This document shows, one piece after another, positions 45,245 to 53,162 of a stretch of DNA of 64,000 bases. The position numbers and the translations under genes are program-made. Location of the stretch: positions 620,001 through 684,000 of the forward strand of contig NZ_SOAU01000001.1 in assembly GCF_004364865.1 (NCBI RefSeq), written 5' to 3'. This DNA comes from Ilumatobacter fluminis. Its GTDB lineage: Bacteria; Actinomycetota; Acidimicrobiia; Acidimicrobiales; Ilumatobacteraceae. Under the pieces are notes generated by a model that did not search any database, was not told where the DNA came from, and saw only the letters and a program-made list of their open reading frames with translations. Numbering within the stretch: position 1 is the stretch's first letter; every line of letters starts with the position of its first letter.

Positions 45245-45838
45245 ATGAAGCGTGAACTGACCATTCTTTCTGCTGCCGCGCTCGTGCTCGCTGCCTGTGG
45301 TGGCGACGACGAGGCCGTCGAGATCGACAACGCCTGGGCGCGTACCTCGCCCATGGCGACCACCCTCGGTGCGGCGTACTTCGACATCACCGCCGCCGAC
45401 GACGACGTGCTCGTCGCTGCGTCGGTGTCGAGCGATGTCGCCGGCGAGGCCCAGATCCACGAGATCGTCGAAGCCGAGATGGACATGGACGACATGGACG
45501 ACATGGACGACATGGACGACATGGACGACATGGACGACGGCGAGATGTCCGACATGGACGACGGCGAGATGTCCGACATGGACGACATGGAGGACGGCGA
45601 CCACGAGATGGACATGGGCGACGGCGACATGGCCATGGTCATGCAGGAGATGGCCGACGGCCTGCCCCTGCCCGCCGACGAGACCGTGTCGCTCGAGCCG
45701 GGCGGCTACCACGTGATGCTCCTCGACCTCGTCGAGCCGCTCGAGACCGGCGACGAGTTCGAGCTGACCCTCGACTTCGAGAACGCCGACGACGTGACCG
45801 TCACCGTCACCGTCGCCGAAACGGCGCCCGAGTCGTGA
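45245..45838 (+). CDS. PCuAC-like copper chaperone lipoprotein with Met-Asp repeat insert
   Basis: The 197-residue lipoprotein (lipobox LAAC, Cys 18) has PCuAC features: IDNAWARTSP, TLGAAYFDI, IHEIVEAEM and LEPGGYHVMLLDL with His/Met ligands. PCuAC proteins deliver Cu(I) to the CuA site of oxidase. Between the two halves lies an insert of repeated MDD and DGEMSDMDD units (residues about 81-117), which could bind several copper ions. A TlpA-like gene overlaps by GTGA, another oxidase-assembly partner. Confidence 0.8.
   Translation: MKRELTILSAAALVLAACGGDDEAVEIDNAWARTSPMATTLGAAYFDITAADDDVLVAASVSSDVAGEAQIHEIVEAEMDMDDMDDMDDMDDMDDMDDGEMSDMDDGEMSDMDDMEDGDHEMDMGDGDMAMVMQEMADGLPLPADETVSLEPGGYHVMLLDLVEPLETGDEFELTLDFENADDVTVTVTVAETAPES
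45485..45595 (+). repeat. In-frame 9-bp and 24-bp tandem repeats in the copper chaperone gene
   Basis: ATGGACGAC occurs six times in a row (45485-45538). The 24-bp unit of ATGGACGAC plus GGCGAGATGTCCGAC occurs at 45530-45553 and 45554-45577. Two further nine-mers follow. All units are multiples of three, so copy changes preserve the frame. Confidence 0.95.
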
Positions 45839-46326
45839 TCGCACGGCGTGCGACGGCGGCGTTGGCCGCGTGCCTCGCCGTCGTCGCCGTCGGCTGTTCC
45901 GGCGGCGACGACGACTCGTCGTTGCCCGATGTCGAGCTGGTGTCGCTCGACGGGACCGAGACGACGAGCCTGGCCGACATCGAGGGCCCGGCCGTCATCA
46001 ACCTGTGGGCGACCTGGTGCGCCCCCTGCCGTCGGGAGATCCCGGCGTTCGAGCAGGTCCACCAGGAACGTATCGACGAGGTCCGTTTCGTCGGCATCAA
46101 CGTCGGCGAGGATGCCGACGTCGCCGCCGAGTACCTCGCCGAGGTGGGCGCCACCTACGACCAGTACGCCGACTCGGAGGGCTACGTGGTCACCGAGCTC
46201 GACACGACGGCCATGCCCGTCACGATCGTGATCGACGCGAACGGCGACATCACCGAACGCCGCCTCGGCCCGATGGACGAGGACGACCTCGACGAGGCCA
46301 TCGACGAGGCGCTCGCCTCGTCCTGA
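45835..46326 (+). CDS. TlpA/ResA-like thiol-disulfide lipoprotein
   Basis: The 163-residue protein has a lipoprotein signal (VAVGC, Cys 21) and a thioredoxin fold with active site WATWCAPCRREIP and cis-proline in AMPVTIVID. TlpA-like proteins reduce cysteines of CuA subunits, copper chaperones or apocytochromes. The GTGA overlap with the PCuAC-like gene supports an oxidase-assembly role. Confidence 0.88.
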   Translation: MIARRATAALAACLAVVAVGCSGGDDDSSLPDVELVSLDGTETTSLADIEGPAVINLWATWCAPCRREIPAFEQVHQERIDEVRFVGINVGEDADVAAEYLAEVGATYDQYADSEGYVVTELDTTAMPVTIVIDANGDITERRLGPMDEDDLDEAIDEALASS

Positions 46327-46333
46327 CACCCGA

Positions 46334-47347
46334 TCAGCCGGGGACGCGCTCGGGGTCGTCGCTCGGCGACGCGGCGTCGACGATCGCTCGCCCGGCTGCG
46401 ACGATCACGAAGACCGAACCGACGAGCACCATCATCGACACGACCCGATCGACGTCGGCGGGCAGGTCGGTCGGCAGGTACGCGGCCGTCGCGTGGCCGC
46501 GACGTGGCCAGGCCCAGATCAGCAGCTGGACGCCCGCCAGCGCGAGCAGGCCGCTCTCGATCCAGATGGACCGTCGGTAGATCGCGATCACGGCGATCGA
46601 GCATCCCAGCGCCACCACCGGGTACAGCCACCAGCCGGTCTCCGGGCCCGTCGAAGCGGGGAGCGACGTGTACTGGGCGACCCCCGCCGCCAACGCAGCG
46701 ATCGCGAGCACCATCGCCACGAGTGTGCTCGACGCCCGCCCCAACGTCAGCCCGGCCAGCCCGATCACGGCGCCGAGCAGCGCACCGACCAAGGCCGGAA
46801 CCGGTGACGCCGACTCCTGCAGCGTGATCTCGACGGTCACGATCGTCTCGACGCCGTCGACGACGAGCACGATCTCGTCGAGTGGGAGCGACTCGCCGGG
46901 ATCGAGACCGACGAGGGGTTCGTCGGACATCCAGTGGGCGCGATGATCGTGCCAGGCGTACGTGCCGTCGTCGGCGACCCGCTCCCACTCCGGCTCTGCG
47001 GTGGTGTCGACCACGTCGGGGATGTCGTCGGTGCCGTAGCGGTTCTCGTTGTAGTACGTCGCGTACGAGCGGATGTTCCGTTCGACCGCACCGTCGGCTC
47101 CGAATCGCAAGTACGGCTCCTGATCGGGGAGGTAACCGAGCACGACGACCTCGTGGCCAGGAGCGACCGAGAGCTCGATGAAGGCGTCGCCGCCGATCAC
47201 CGCCAGTTCGATGGCGTCGGACGCCGGCGACACGTCGACGATCTCGGTCACGTAGTCGGTCGGTCCGGCGGCATCGGCATGAACCGCCGACGGTGCCGCG
47301 ACGACTGCGAGCAGGCCGATGACGAGCGCGCCGACGGCGCGGATCAC
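46334..47347 (-). CDS. Unknown secreted-domain membrane protein in the Sco operon
   Basis: The 337-residue protein has a signal peptide (ending APSAVHA), an extracytoplasmic domain (about 25-190) with RSYATYYNENRYG and AWHDHRAHWMS, and about five C-terminal membrane segments. The HDHRAHWMS motif recurs, to my memory, in uncharacterised actinobacterial proteins. His/Met content could suit metal binding. The GTG start overlaps the cupredoxin-like gene stop, so it is the last gene of the sigma-cytochrome-Sco operon. The function is unknown. Confidence 0.6.
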   Translation of the reverse strand: MIRAVGALVIGLLAVVAAPSAVHADAAGPTDYVTEIVDVSPASDAIELAVIGGDAFIELSVAPGHEVVVLGYLPDQEPYLRFGADGAVERNIRSYATYYNENRYGTDDIPDVVDTTAEPEWERVADDGTYAWHDHRAHWMSDEPLVGLDPGESLPLDEIVLVVDGVETIVTVEITLQESASPVPALVGALLGAVIGLAGLTLGRASSTLVAMVLAIAALAAGVAQYTSLPASTGPETGWWLYPVVALGCSIAVIAIYRRSIWIESGLLALAGVQLLIWAWPRRGHATAAYLPTDLPADVDRVVSMMVLVGSVFVIVAAGRAIVDAASPSDDPERVPG

Positions 47348-47751
47348 GCCTCGACGACCCGCAGGGTGAACGAGCCGCTCGGATGCACGCTGCACTCGCC
47401 GCTGAGCTCGCCCGGGGTGTCGAAACGCTGGGTGAGGGTCTCACCTGCGCCGACGTAGAACACGCCGACGACGTGTCCGACGTCGTCGTCGTTGACGATC
47501 CGGATCGATTCACCCGTCTCCATCACGAGTTCCTGCGGGACGATCTCGACCTCTTCACCGGCCTCGATGCGGTCGGCGGTGCCGGCGGGGATCAGGAAGT
47601 CCTCGGCGAACTGTGAATCGTCGTCGACGTCGGACACGGCGACCGTGCCGGCGCCGCCGTCGTCGCCGGCCATGCTGCCGAGGAGGAACCCGCCGACGAT
47701 CACGACGGGGATCAGCAGCAGGACTGCCACCAGGCGGGCTCGCGAACTCAT
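47344..47751 (-). CDS. Cupredoxin-like membrane-anchored protein
   Basis: The 135-residue protein has one N-terminal membrane anchor and a beta-rich domain with DDVGHVVGVF and GECSVHPSGSFTL. His, Cys and His are placed as in type 1 copper sites, but the usual axial Met is not evident. It may bind copper or be a structural cupredoxin. It overlaps sco by ATGA and the next gene by GTGA. Confidence 0.65.
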   Translation of the reverse strand: MSSRARLVAVLLLIPVVIVGGFLLGSMAGDDGGAGTVAVSDVDDDSQFAEDFLIPAGTADRIEAGEEVEIVPQELVMETGESIRIVNDDDVGHVVGVFYVGAGETLTQRFDTPGELSGECSVHPSGSFTLRVVEA

Positions 47752-48362
47752 GCCGAGTACCCGTCGAGGAGGATCTCGAGGTCGTTCTTCAGCTCGTCGA
47801 TCTCGACGCCGAACTGCCAGGTCAGCACCAGCTTGCCCTCGTCGTCGACGACGTACAGTGCCGTCGAGTGGGCGACCTCGATCTCGCCCTCGTCGTTGGT
47901 CTGCACGTTGTAGGTCGCACCGAACGGTGCAGCCGCGGTGGCGAGCGCCGCGGCATCGGTGGTGCCGAGGGCGATCCCGTCCTCGAAGAAGCCGCCGACG
48001 TACTCGGGGAGGATCTCGAGGTCGCGATCGGGGTCGACCGTCACCATGGCGACGTCGACCCGGTCGGCTTCGTCCTCGTCCATCCGGCGGAGCGCCAGTC
48101 GCAGATCGGACATCGTCGTCGGACAGAAGTCGGGGCAGTGCGTGTACCCGAAGTAGATCGCCAAGAGCTCGCCCTCGTCGGCCCGCAACGCCACCTCGTC
48201 GCCGGTCTCGATGTCGGGAAGGGTGATCTCGCTCACATCGGGGGCCGGATCGCGTTGGTAGCCGGTCAGTGTCGCTTCCTCGTCGCCGCCGCACGCGGCC
48301 AACACGACGACGGAGGTCGCAGCGAGGGCGAGCGGTCGGCGGAACGTCATGCGTCGGTTCAC
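47748..48362 (-). CDS. Sco1/SenC-family copper chaperone
   Basis: The 204-residue lipoprotein (LAAC) has the Sco motif IYFGYTHCPDFCP (CxxxC) and the third ligand His in AHSTALYVVD. Sco proteins insert copper into, or reduce, the CuA centre of subunit II. The GTG start overlaps the cytochrome c stop as GTGA. Confidence 0.93.
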   Translation of the reverse strand: MNRRMTFRRPLALAATSVVVLAACGGDEEATLTGYQRDPAPDVSEITLPDIETGDEVALRADEGELLAIYFGYTHCPDFCPTTMSDLRLALRRMDEDEADRVDVAMVTVDPDRDLEILPEYVGGFFEDGIALGTTDAAALATAAAPFGATYNVQTNDEGEIEVAHSTALYVVDDEGKLVLTWQFGVEIDELKNDLEILLDGYSA

Positions 48363-48766
48363 GAGTTGTCCTCGGAGCTCGGGCCGATCTCGCGGATGTA
48401 GTCGATGATCTCGGCGATCTCGGCATCGGTCAGGTTGTTGGGTGGCATCGGCACGCGGTATCCGGCATGGATCTGGGCGCCCGGATCGCTGATCGAGGTG
48501 TAGAGGTAGTCGTCGTCGGCGACCACGGTGGTGCCGTCGTCCAGCTCGACCTCGGTGCCGTAGAGGCCCTGGAAGGTCGGGCCGACGCCGCCCTGGCCGT
48601 TCGCGCCGTGACAGGACGAGCAGCCGTTGGTGCGCATCGTGTTCCGGCCGGCCTCACCGGCGGCCGACAGGGCAGGGCCATCGCCGTCGCTGCCACAGGC
48701 GGCGACGGTGAGAGTGACAACGGGCAACAGCAGGGCGGCGCGCCAGGCGCGTCGGGGAGTGGACAT
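48359..48766 (-). CDS. Small c-type cytochrome lipoprotein
   Basis: The 135-residue protein has a lipoprotein signal (TVAAC, Cys 24), one haem c site, CSSCHG, and an axial Met in YRVPMPPN, followed by the typical C-terminal helix IAEIIDYIREIG. It may shuttle electrons or sense redox state. Its ATG overlaps the sigma factor stop by one base. Confidence 0.9.
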   Translation of the reverse strand: MSTPRRAWRAALLLPVVTLTVAACGSDGDGPALSAAGEAGRNTMRTNGCSSCHGANGQGGVGPTFQGLYGTEVELDDGTTVVADDDYLYTSISDPGAQIHAGYRVPMPPNNLTDAEIAEIIDYIREIGPSSEDNS

Positions 48767-49317
48767 CAGGTTCCAGGTCGTTCGGCGGTGGGTGGGAGTT
48801 CCCGGGTCTGCGCCATTGTGTCGAGCAGTTGCTCGCGTGCACGGGCGACCCGTGACCGGATCGTACCGATCGGCACGCCGAGCATTTCCGCGGCTTCGTC
48901 GTACTGGAACCCGCTCAGCTGCGTCAGGACGAACGCGGCGCGGCGGTCGTCGTCGAGCAGCGCGAGCAGTTCGTCGATCTCGGGCTGCTCGTCGTTCGGC
49001 CTCGTGACACCCTCGTCGGGCCATGCGGCGACGCGCTGGTCGAGGCGCCGGCGGCGGGATCGACGGCGGGTGGCGTCGGCGCACGTGCGGCGGGCGATCG
49101 TGAGCAGCCAGTGGCGGGCCGGGCCCGTGGCGCGGTACCGGTGCAGCGACGCCACGGCGCGCTGATACGTCTCCTGGGCGAGATCGTCGGCGTTGTCACG
49201 GTCGCCGAGATAGCGACACAGGTCGAGCACGTCGCGGTGGGTCTCGGCCACGAACCGCTCGAGCGCGCCACGGTCGCCCGCCTGCGCGTCGAGGAGCAGT
49301 TTCGTCAGCCGATCCAT
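48766..49317 (-). CDS. ECF-family RNA polymerase sigma factor
   Basis: The 183-residue protein has sigma-2 (RDVLDLCRYLGDRDNADDLAQETYQRA) and sigma-4 (LSGFQYDEAAEMLGVPIGTIRSRVARAREQL) domains. I chose the ATG at 49317. It heads an operon with cytochrome c, Sco, a cupredoxin-like and an unknown membrane protein, so copper or respiratory redox stress is a likely signal. The likely anti-sigma factor is encoded divergently. Confidence 0.92.
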   Translation of the reverse strand: MDRLTKLLLDAQAGDRGALERFVAETHRDVLDLCRYLGDRDNADDLAQETYQRAVASLHRYRATGPARHWLLTIARRTCADATRRRSRRRRLDQRVAAWPDEGVTRPNDEQPEIDELLALLDDDRRAAFVLTQLSGFQYDEAAEMLGVPIGTIRSRVARAREQLLDTMAQTRELPPTAERPGT

Positions 49318-49334
49318 GAAACAAGTCTGCCGTG

Positions 49335-49357
49335 GGAACCAAATCATCCCTAGGGTC
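49335..49357 (+). promoter_or_regulatory. Possible ECF-type promoter of the anti-sigma gene
   Basis: GGAAC (49335-49339) and GTC (49355-49357), 15 bases apart, resemble ECF -35 and -10 boxes, upstream of the GTG at 49371. This would put the anti-sigma gene under its partner's control. The match is weak. Confidence 0.3.
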
Positions 49358-49370
49358 GACCGTCACCTTT

Positions 49371-50036
49371 GTGGAGCGCACCGATCTGTCCGCCGTCGAC
49401 CCGTGCTCGGCGTTCCGCGAGTTGGCGTCGGCGTCGCTCGACGACGAGCTGACCGCTGCCGAGCAGGATCGACTCGACCAGCATCTCGAGACGTGTGCGG
49501 GGTGTCGGAGCTTCGTCGATCGATCCGCCGGCCTCAATCGTCGGCTCCGTGTGCACGCCTCGACGCCCGACCCGGTCTTCGTCGCGACGGTGATGGCCGA
49601 CGCCCGCCCGGCACGACTCGGGCGTGGGGGATGGGCGCGGCCGGTGTTGGCGTGGTGCGCGCTGGTCATCTTCGTGCAGAGCATCGGACCGCTGGTGTTC
49701 GGGTCGGCCGATGGCGCATCCGAACATCTCGCCCGACACCTCGGCGCCTCGGGGCTCGCACTCGCCGTCGGTCTGGCCTACGTCGCCTGGCGACCGCACC
49801 GGGCCTACGGCCTGCTGCCGTTCGTCGGTGCCCTGTTCGCCGCCACGGTCGTCGCCATGGTCGCCGACATGCTCGCCGGCCACCGGACCGCCTTCGCGGA
49901 GGCGACCCACGTCGCCGAACTGATCGGCATCATCGTGCTGTGGATCGTCGCCGGCTCACCCGGATGGGACGAATTCGTCAGTCACCTGCCGCATCGCCGC
50001 TCGCGGCGTTCGGGAGCCCTGGGGCCCACCAAGTGA
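49371..50036 (+). CDS. Membrane anti-sigma factor (zf-HC2)
   Basis: The 221-residue protein has an N-terminal zinc-finger anti-sigma motif HLETCAGC (HxxxCxxC) and about four to five membrane segments. It should sequester the divergently encoded ECF factor at the membrane. I prefer the GTG at 49371; a GTG at 49332 would add 13 residues. Its 3' end overlaps the convergent methylase gene by 59 bases, which is a lot. Confidence 0.8.
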   Translation: MERTDLSAVDPCSAFRELASASLDDELTAAEQDRLDQHLETCAGCRSFVDRSAGLNRRLRVHASTPDPVFVATVMADARPARLGRGGWARPVLAWCALVIFVQSIGPLVFGSADGASEHLARHLGASGLALAVGLAYVAWRPHRAYGLLPFVGALFAATVVAMVADMLAGHRTAFAEATHVAELIGIIVLWIVAGSPGWDEFVSHLPHRRSRRSGALGPTK

Positions 50037-51396
50037 GCAGGGCGCTCGCGGTGGCGTCGTCGCAGCCGTAGGCGTCGAGGACCAGTCGACCGGCCGCCAC
50101 GATGTCGCCTCGTCGGCACGCGTCGACGGCGTCGGACAGGTCGCCGGCCGGCCACGGCACGTCGGCGAGGACACCGGGCGACACACGGACCGCCTTCGTC
50201 GAGAGCCCGGTGCCGCCACCGAGATGCCAGCACATCGCGGAGGCGATCGGGCTGCACAGGATCGCCTCGATGTCGAACACCGTTCGTCGGACCTCGTCGG
50301 GGTCGGTGCTCGTCGGGATGATCGTGGTGACGGGGACGCCGGGAACCCATGCCCCGTCGACGTCGGCGACGGCCTCGACGATCTTGGTCTGGTTGGCGAC
50401 CAGGACCTTCGGCACCAGCTTGCGTTCGGCCCAGGCGACGAACCGACCTTCGAGCTTCGACAGGTCGACCCGCGGACGTTGGAAGAACTGCTTGTTGAAC
50501 TTGATCCGGCGCTCACCCCACGAGCAGTGCGCCGGGTCGATCAAGCCGCTCGTCACGAGCGGCGGGCCGTCGATGTCTTCGCCCACGGCCGGCACCAGGG
50601 CGTAGTACTCGTCGCGGAAGTTGGCGTTCAGGTCGGCCCGGTCCCCGATGGTGCCCTGCGTCGTCAGAGTGGCCGGATCGATGTGAGGGATGCCCAGCAC
50701 GTCGGTGACGATCCGAGTCCACGCCATCGGTGCCGAACGACCGGCGGCCGGTCGGCGGAGCCCGACGACGCACACGTTCACCGCCGCGTCGAACCACTCC
50801 TGTTCGGTCGACCACCACGACCACACCAGGTCGGCCTGCTCGTCGACCCGCGCCCGGATCGGGCCGGCGTCGCGCGAGGCCAGGATCGATTGGGGGAGGA
50901 CCAGCGACACCCGGCCGTGGTCGGGATCGGCGAGCGCGACCGCCAGGGCGAGGAACTCGGCGGCGGCGTCGGCGTACGGGCCACCGCCGTGCTTGCTCGA
51001 GCCGCCTCGCGAGGTCGACGCCGCCATCTGTGACAGGTATGGCGGGTTGCCGATGACGATGTCGAAGCGTTCGTCGCCCCAGTCGTGTTCGAGCGCGTTG
51101 GCATGGAACGTCCGGGTTCGCGGATGTGACACGGACGCCAGCGCGTCCGCGTCGAGATCGCAGCCGACGGCATCGACCGAGTAGCCGCGCATGTGCAGTT
51201 CGACCCTCACCCGTTCGAGCAGACGACCGTCTCCGCACGCCGGATCGAGCACCCGGACCGGTCGGGTGGGGAGCCACGCAGCCCAGTCGCCGGCGGCGTC
51301 GATGTCGGCGAAGGTCCGTTCGACCAACAGGTCGACGAGGTCGGGCGGGGTGTAGTACTGCCCGAGCTTCTTGCGCGCTGGTTGCGATCGGGGCAT
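49978..51396 (-). CDS. N6-adenine DNA methyltransferase, TaqI-like
   Basis: The 472-residue protein has LGQYYTPPDLVDLLVER, motif I DPACGDGRLL, catalytic motif IV IGNPPYL, and a long C-terminal region like target-recognition domains of TaqI/Eco57I-type methylases. No restriction nuclease is adjacent, so it looks like an orphan methylase. Its recognition site cannot be read from sequence. TACGCT lies six bases before the ATG. It is divergent from coaA with overlapping -10 elements. Confidence 0.85.
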   Translation of the reverse strand: MPRSQPARKKLGQYYTPPDLVDLLVERTFADIDAAGDWAAWLPTRPVRVLDPACGDGRLLERVRVELHMRGYSVDAVGCDLDADALASVSHPRTRTFHANALEHDWGDERFDIVIGNPPYLSQMAASTSRGGSSKHGGGPYADAAAEFLALAVALADPDHGRVSLVLPQSILASRDAGPIRARVDEQADLVWSWWSTEQEWFDAAVNVCVVGLRRPAAGRSAPMAWTRIVTDVLGIPHIDPATLTTQGTIGDRADLNANFRDEYYALVPAVGEDIDGPPLVTSGLIDPAHCSWGERRIKFNKQFFQRPRVDLSKLEGRFVAWAERKLVPKVLVANQTKIVEAVADVDGAWVPGVPVTTIIPTSTDPDEVRRTVFDIEAILCSPIASAMCWHLGGGTGLSTKAVRVSPGVLADVPWPAGDLSDAVDACRRGDIVAAGRLVLDAYGCDDATASALLTWWAPGLPNAASGDAAGD

Positions 51397-51402
51397 CGCA
51401 CC

Positions 51403-51412
51403 AGCGTACGGT
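51403..51412. promoter_or_regulatory. Overlapping divergent -10 elements of the methylase and coaA genes
   Basis: TACGCT on the minus strand (51403-51408) and TACGGT on the plus strand (51407-51412) share two bases. They lie six and eight bases before the two start codons, which are only 24 bases apart. The two promoters should compete for polymerase. Confidence 0.55.
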
Positions 51413-51420
51413 GAAGACTC

Positions 51421-52338
51421 GTGTCCGACCGGTACCTCACGTTCTCTCGCGACGACTGGGCCGAGCTGCGCGCCGCGACACCGTTGACGCTCCGAGAACA
51501 CGACCTCGAGGCGTTGCAAGGCATCAACGAGCGGATCGACCTCGACGAGGTCGCTGCGATCTACCTGCCGCTCAGCCGACTGCTCAACCTGTACGTGAGT
51601 GCCACGCAAGACCTCCAGCGCGTCTCGTCGACCTTCCTCGGGTCGATCGCCCCGAAGGTGCCGTACGTGATCGGCGTCGCCGGTTCGGTCGCCGTCGGCA
51701 AGTCGACCTTCGCGCGCATCCTGCAAGCGCTGCTCGGCCGTTGGCCCGACCACCCGCAGGTCGACCTGATCACGACCGACGGGTTCCTCTACCCGAACGC
51801 CGTGTTGAACGAGCGCGGGATCATGGACCGCAAGGGCTTCCCCGAGAGCTACGACACCCGTTCGCTGCTTGCGTTCCTCCGTGCGGTGAAGAGCGGCGAG
51901 GCCGAGGTGTCGGCGCCGGTGTACGACCACACCGCCTACGACATCCTCGACGGGGTCGAGGCGACGGTTCGGCAACCCGACATCGTCATCGTGGAGGGGC
52001 TCAATGTGCTGCAGGTCGCACGCGAGGGCGTCGAGTTCGTCAGTGACTACTTCGACTTCTCGATCTACGTCGACGCCGACGTGCAGCACATCGAGGAGTG
52101 GTACGTCGATCGCTTCTTCACCCTCCGCGAATCGGTGTTCCAGAACCCCGACAGCTACTTCAACAACTTCGCGGCGCTCGGCGACGAGCAGGCGAACGAG
52201 ACCGCTCGTCACATCTGGCGCACCATCAACGGCAAGAACCTGGTCGAGAACATCGAGCCGACCCGCGAACGCGCCAGCCTCATCCTGCGCAAAGAGTCCG
52301 ACCACCGCATCAGCCAGGTCCAACTCCGCAAGCTCTGA
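51421..52338 (+). CDS. coaA: Type I pantothenate kinase
   Basis: The 305-residue enzyme has the P-loop [12 protein letters not shown] (about residues 86-97), [20 protein letters not shown] and [15 protein letters not shown], all diagnostic of CoaA. It phosphorylates pantothenate, the first step of coenzyme A synthesis, and is usually feedback-inhibited by CoA. A palindromic repeat begins four bases after the stop codon. Confidence 0.96.
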   Translation: MSDRYLTFSRDDWAELRAATPLTLREHDLEALQGINERIDLDEVAAIYLPLSRLLNLYVSATQDLQRVSSTFLGSIAPKVPYVIGVAGSVAVGKSTFARILQALLGRWPDHPQVDLITTDGFLYPNAVLNERGIMDRKGFPESYDTRSLLAFLRAVKSGEAEVSAPVYDHTAYDILDGVEATVRQPDIVIVEGLNVLQVAREGVEFVSDYFDFSIYVDADVQHIEEWYVDRFFTLRESVFQNPDSYFNNFAALGDEQANETARHIWRTINGKNLVENIEPTRERASLILRKESDHRISQVQLRKL

Positions 52339-52341
52339 CCC

Positions 52342-52368
52342 GTCGGATGATGTCAGACATCATCCGAC
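52342..52368. repeat. 27-bp palindrome, copy 1
   Basis: GTCGGATGATGTC-A-GACATCATCCGAC: perfect 13-bp arms around one base. A second copy with a T centre lies 29 bases downstream. Both lie at the convergent coaA/methyltransferase junction. Confidence 0.9.
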
Positions 52369-52397
52369 AGGCGTCGGTGGGTGTCCGCTCGCACTTG

Positions 52398-52424
52398 GTC
52401 GGATGATGTCTGACATCATCCGAC
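52398..52424. repeat. 27-bp palindrome, copy 2
   Basis: It has the same 13-bp arms as copy 1 with centre T instead of A, so it equals copy 1 in inverse orientation. It supplies the stop codon and last codons of the methyltransferase gene. Confidence 0.9.
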
Positions 52425-53162
52425 GGGCCCCATCTGGGCCCCGACCAGGAGGATCATCGGGCGGTCGAGTTCGGGGGTCCACTCGGGATGGTCCTCGAGG
52501 TCGGCGGCGCTCGGTCCCCATTCGACGAGGTCGGTGACGGTGAAGCCGGCGCCTGACAGGAGCCGGAAGTAGGTGTCGATCTTGCGGTGGTACTTCACGA
52601 CCCCGCTCGCGCCGAGCCACTCCGTGCGCCGTTCGCCCTCGACGTGGTACCGGCTGACCGGCCACTCGCTGAACCCGTCTCCCTTCACGAAGCGGGGTTC
52701 GGCCGGCGCCAGGTAGATCGGGTGCTCGCACGAGAAGACGAACCGGCCGCCGGGTCGGATCGACGACGCGAGACGCTCGAGCACGGCGTCGAGGCGGGTG
52801 AGGTAGTGCAGCGTCAGCGAGCTGACGACGACGTCGAACGAACCCGTTGGCTCGAACGCGTCGACGTCGGCCAGGACGTACTCGATGCGGCCACCGTCGT
52901 CGAACTCACGGGCGCGCGAGAGCATCTTCTCCGACACGTCGACGGCGACCACCTCGGCAGCTCCGGCCGTCTCCGCCCAGCGTGCGATCCAGCCGTAGCC
53001 GCAACCGAGGTCGAGCACCCTCATTCCGTCGAGCGATGCCGGCAACATCGCCCGCATCGTCGGCCACTCCGGCGCTCCGTCGAGGCCGATCTGCTGCCGC
53101 AACAGCCCGCTGTAGGCCGCGAAGAACTCGTCGTCGTCGTAGATGTTCTGCGCCGGGCTCAT
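52416..53162 (-). CDS. Class I SAM-dependent methyltransferase
   Basis: The 248-residue protein has motif I RVLDLGCGYGWIARWA, VVAVDVSEKML, DVVVSSLTLHYL and SIRPGGRFVFSCEHP, typical of small-molecule class I methyltransferases (UbiE/Methyltransf_11-like). The substrate is unknown. Its ATG overlaps the HAD gene stop as ATGA. The last codons lie in a palindromic repeat. Confidence 0.85.
   Translation of the reverse strand: MSPAQNIYDDDEFFAAYSGLLRQQIGLDGAPEWPTMRAMLPASLDGMRVLDLGCGYGWIARWAETAGAAEVVAVDVSEKMLSRAREFDDGGRIEYVLADVDAFEPTGSFDVVVSSLTLHYLTRLDAVLERLASSIRPGGRFVFSCEHPIYLAPAEPRFVKGDGFSEWPVSRYHVEGERRTEWLGASGVVKYHRKIDTYFRLLSGAGFTVTDLVEWGPSAADLEDHPEWTPELDRPMILLVGAQMGPVG

Noticed and set aside
45485-45595. 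Tandem repeats considered as a CRISPR array
   Set aside because: Units are 9 and 24 bp without spacers and lie in frame in a lipoprotein gene.
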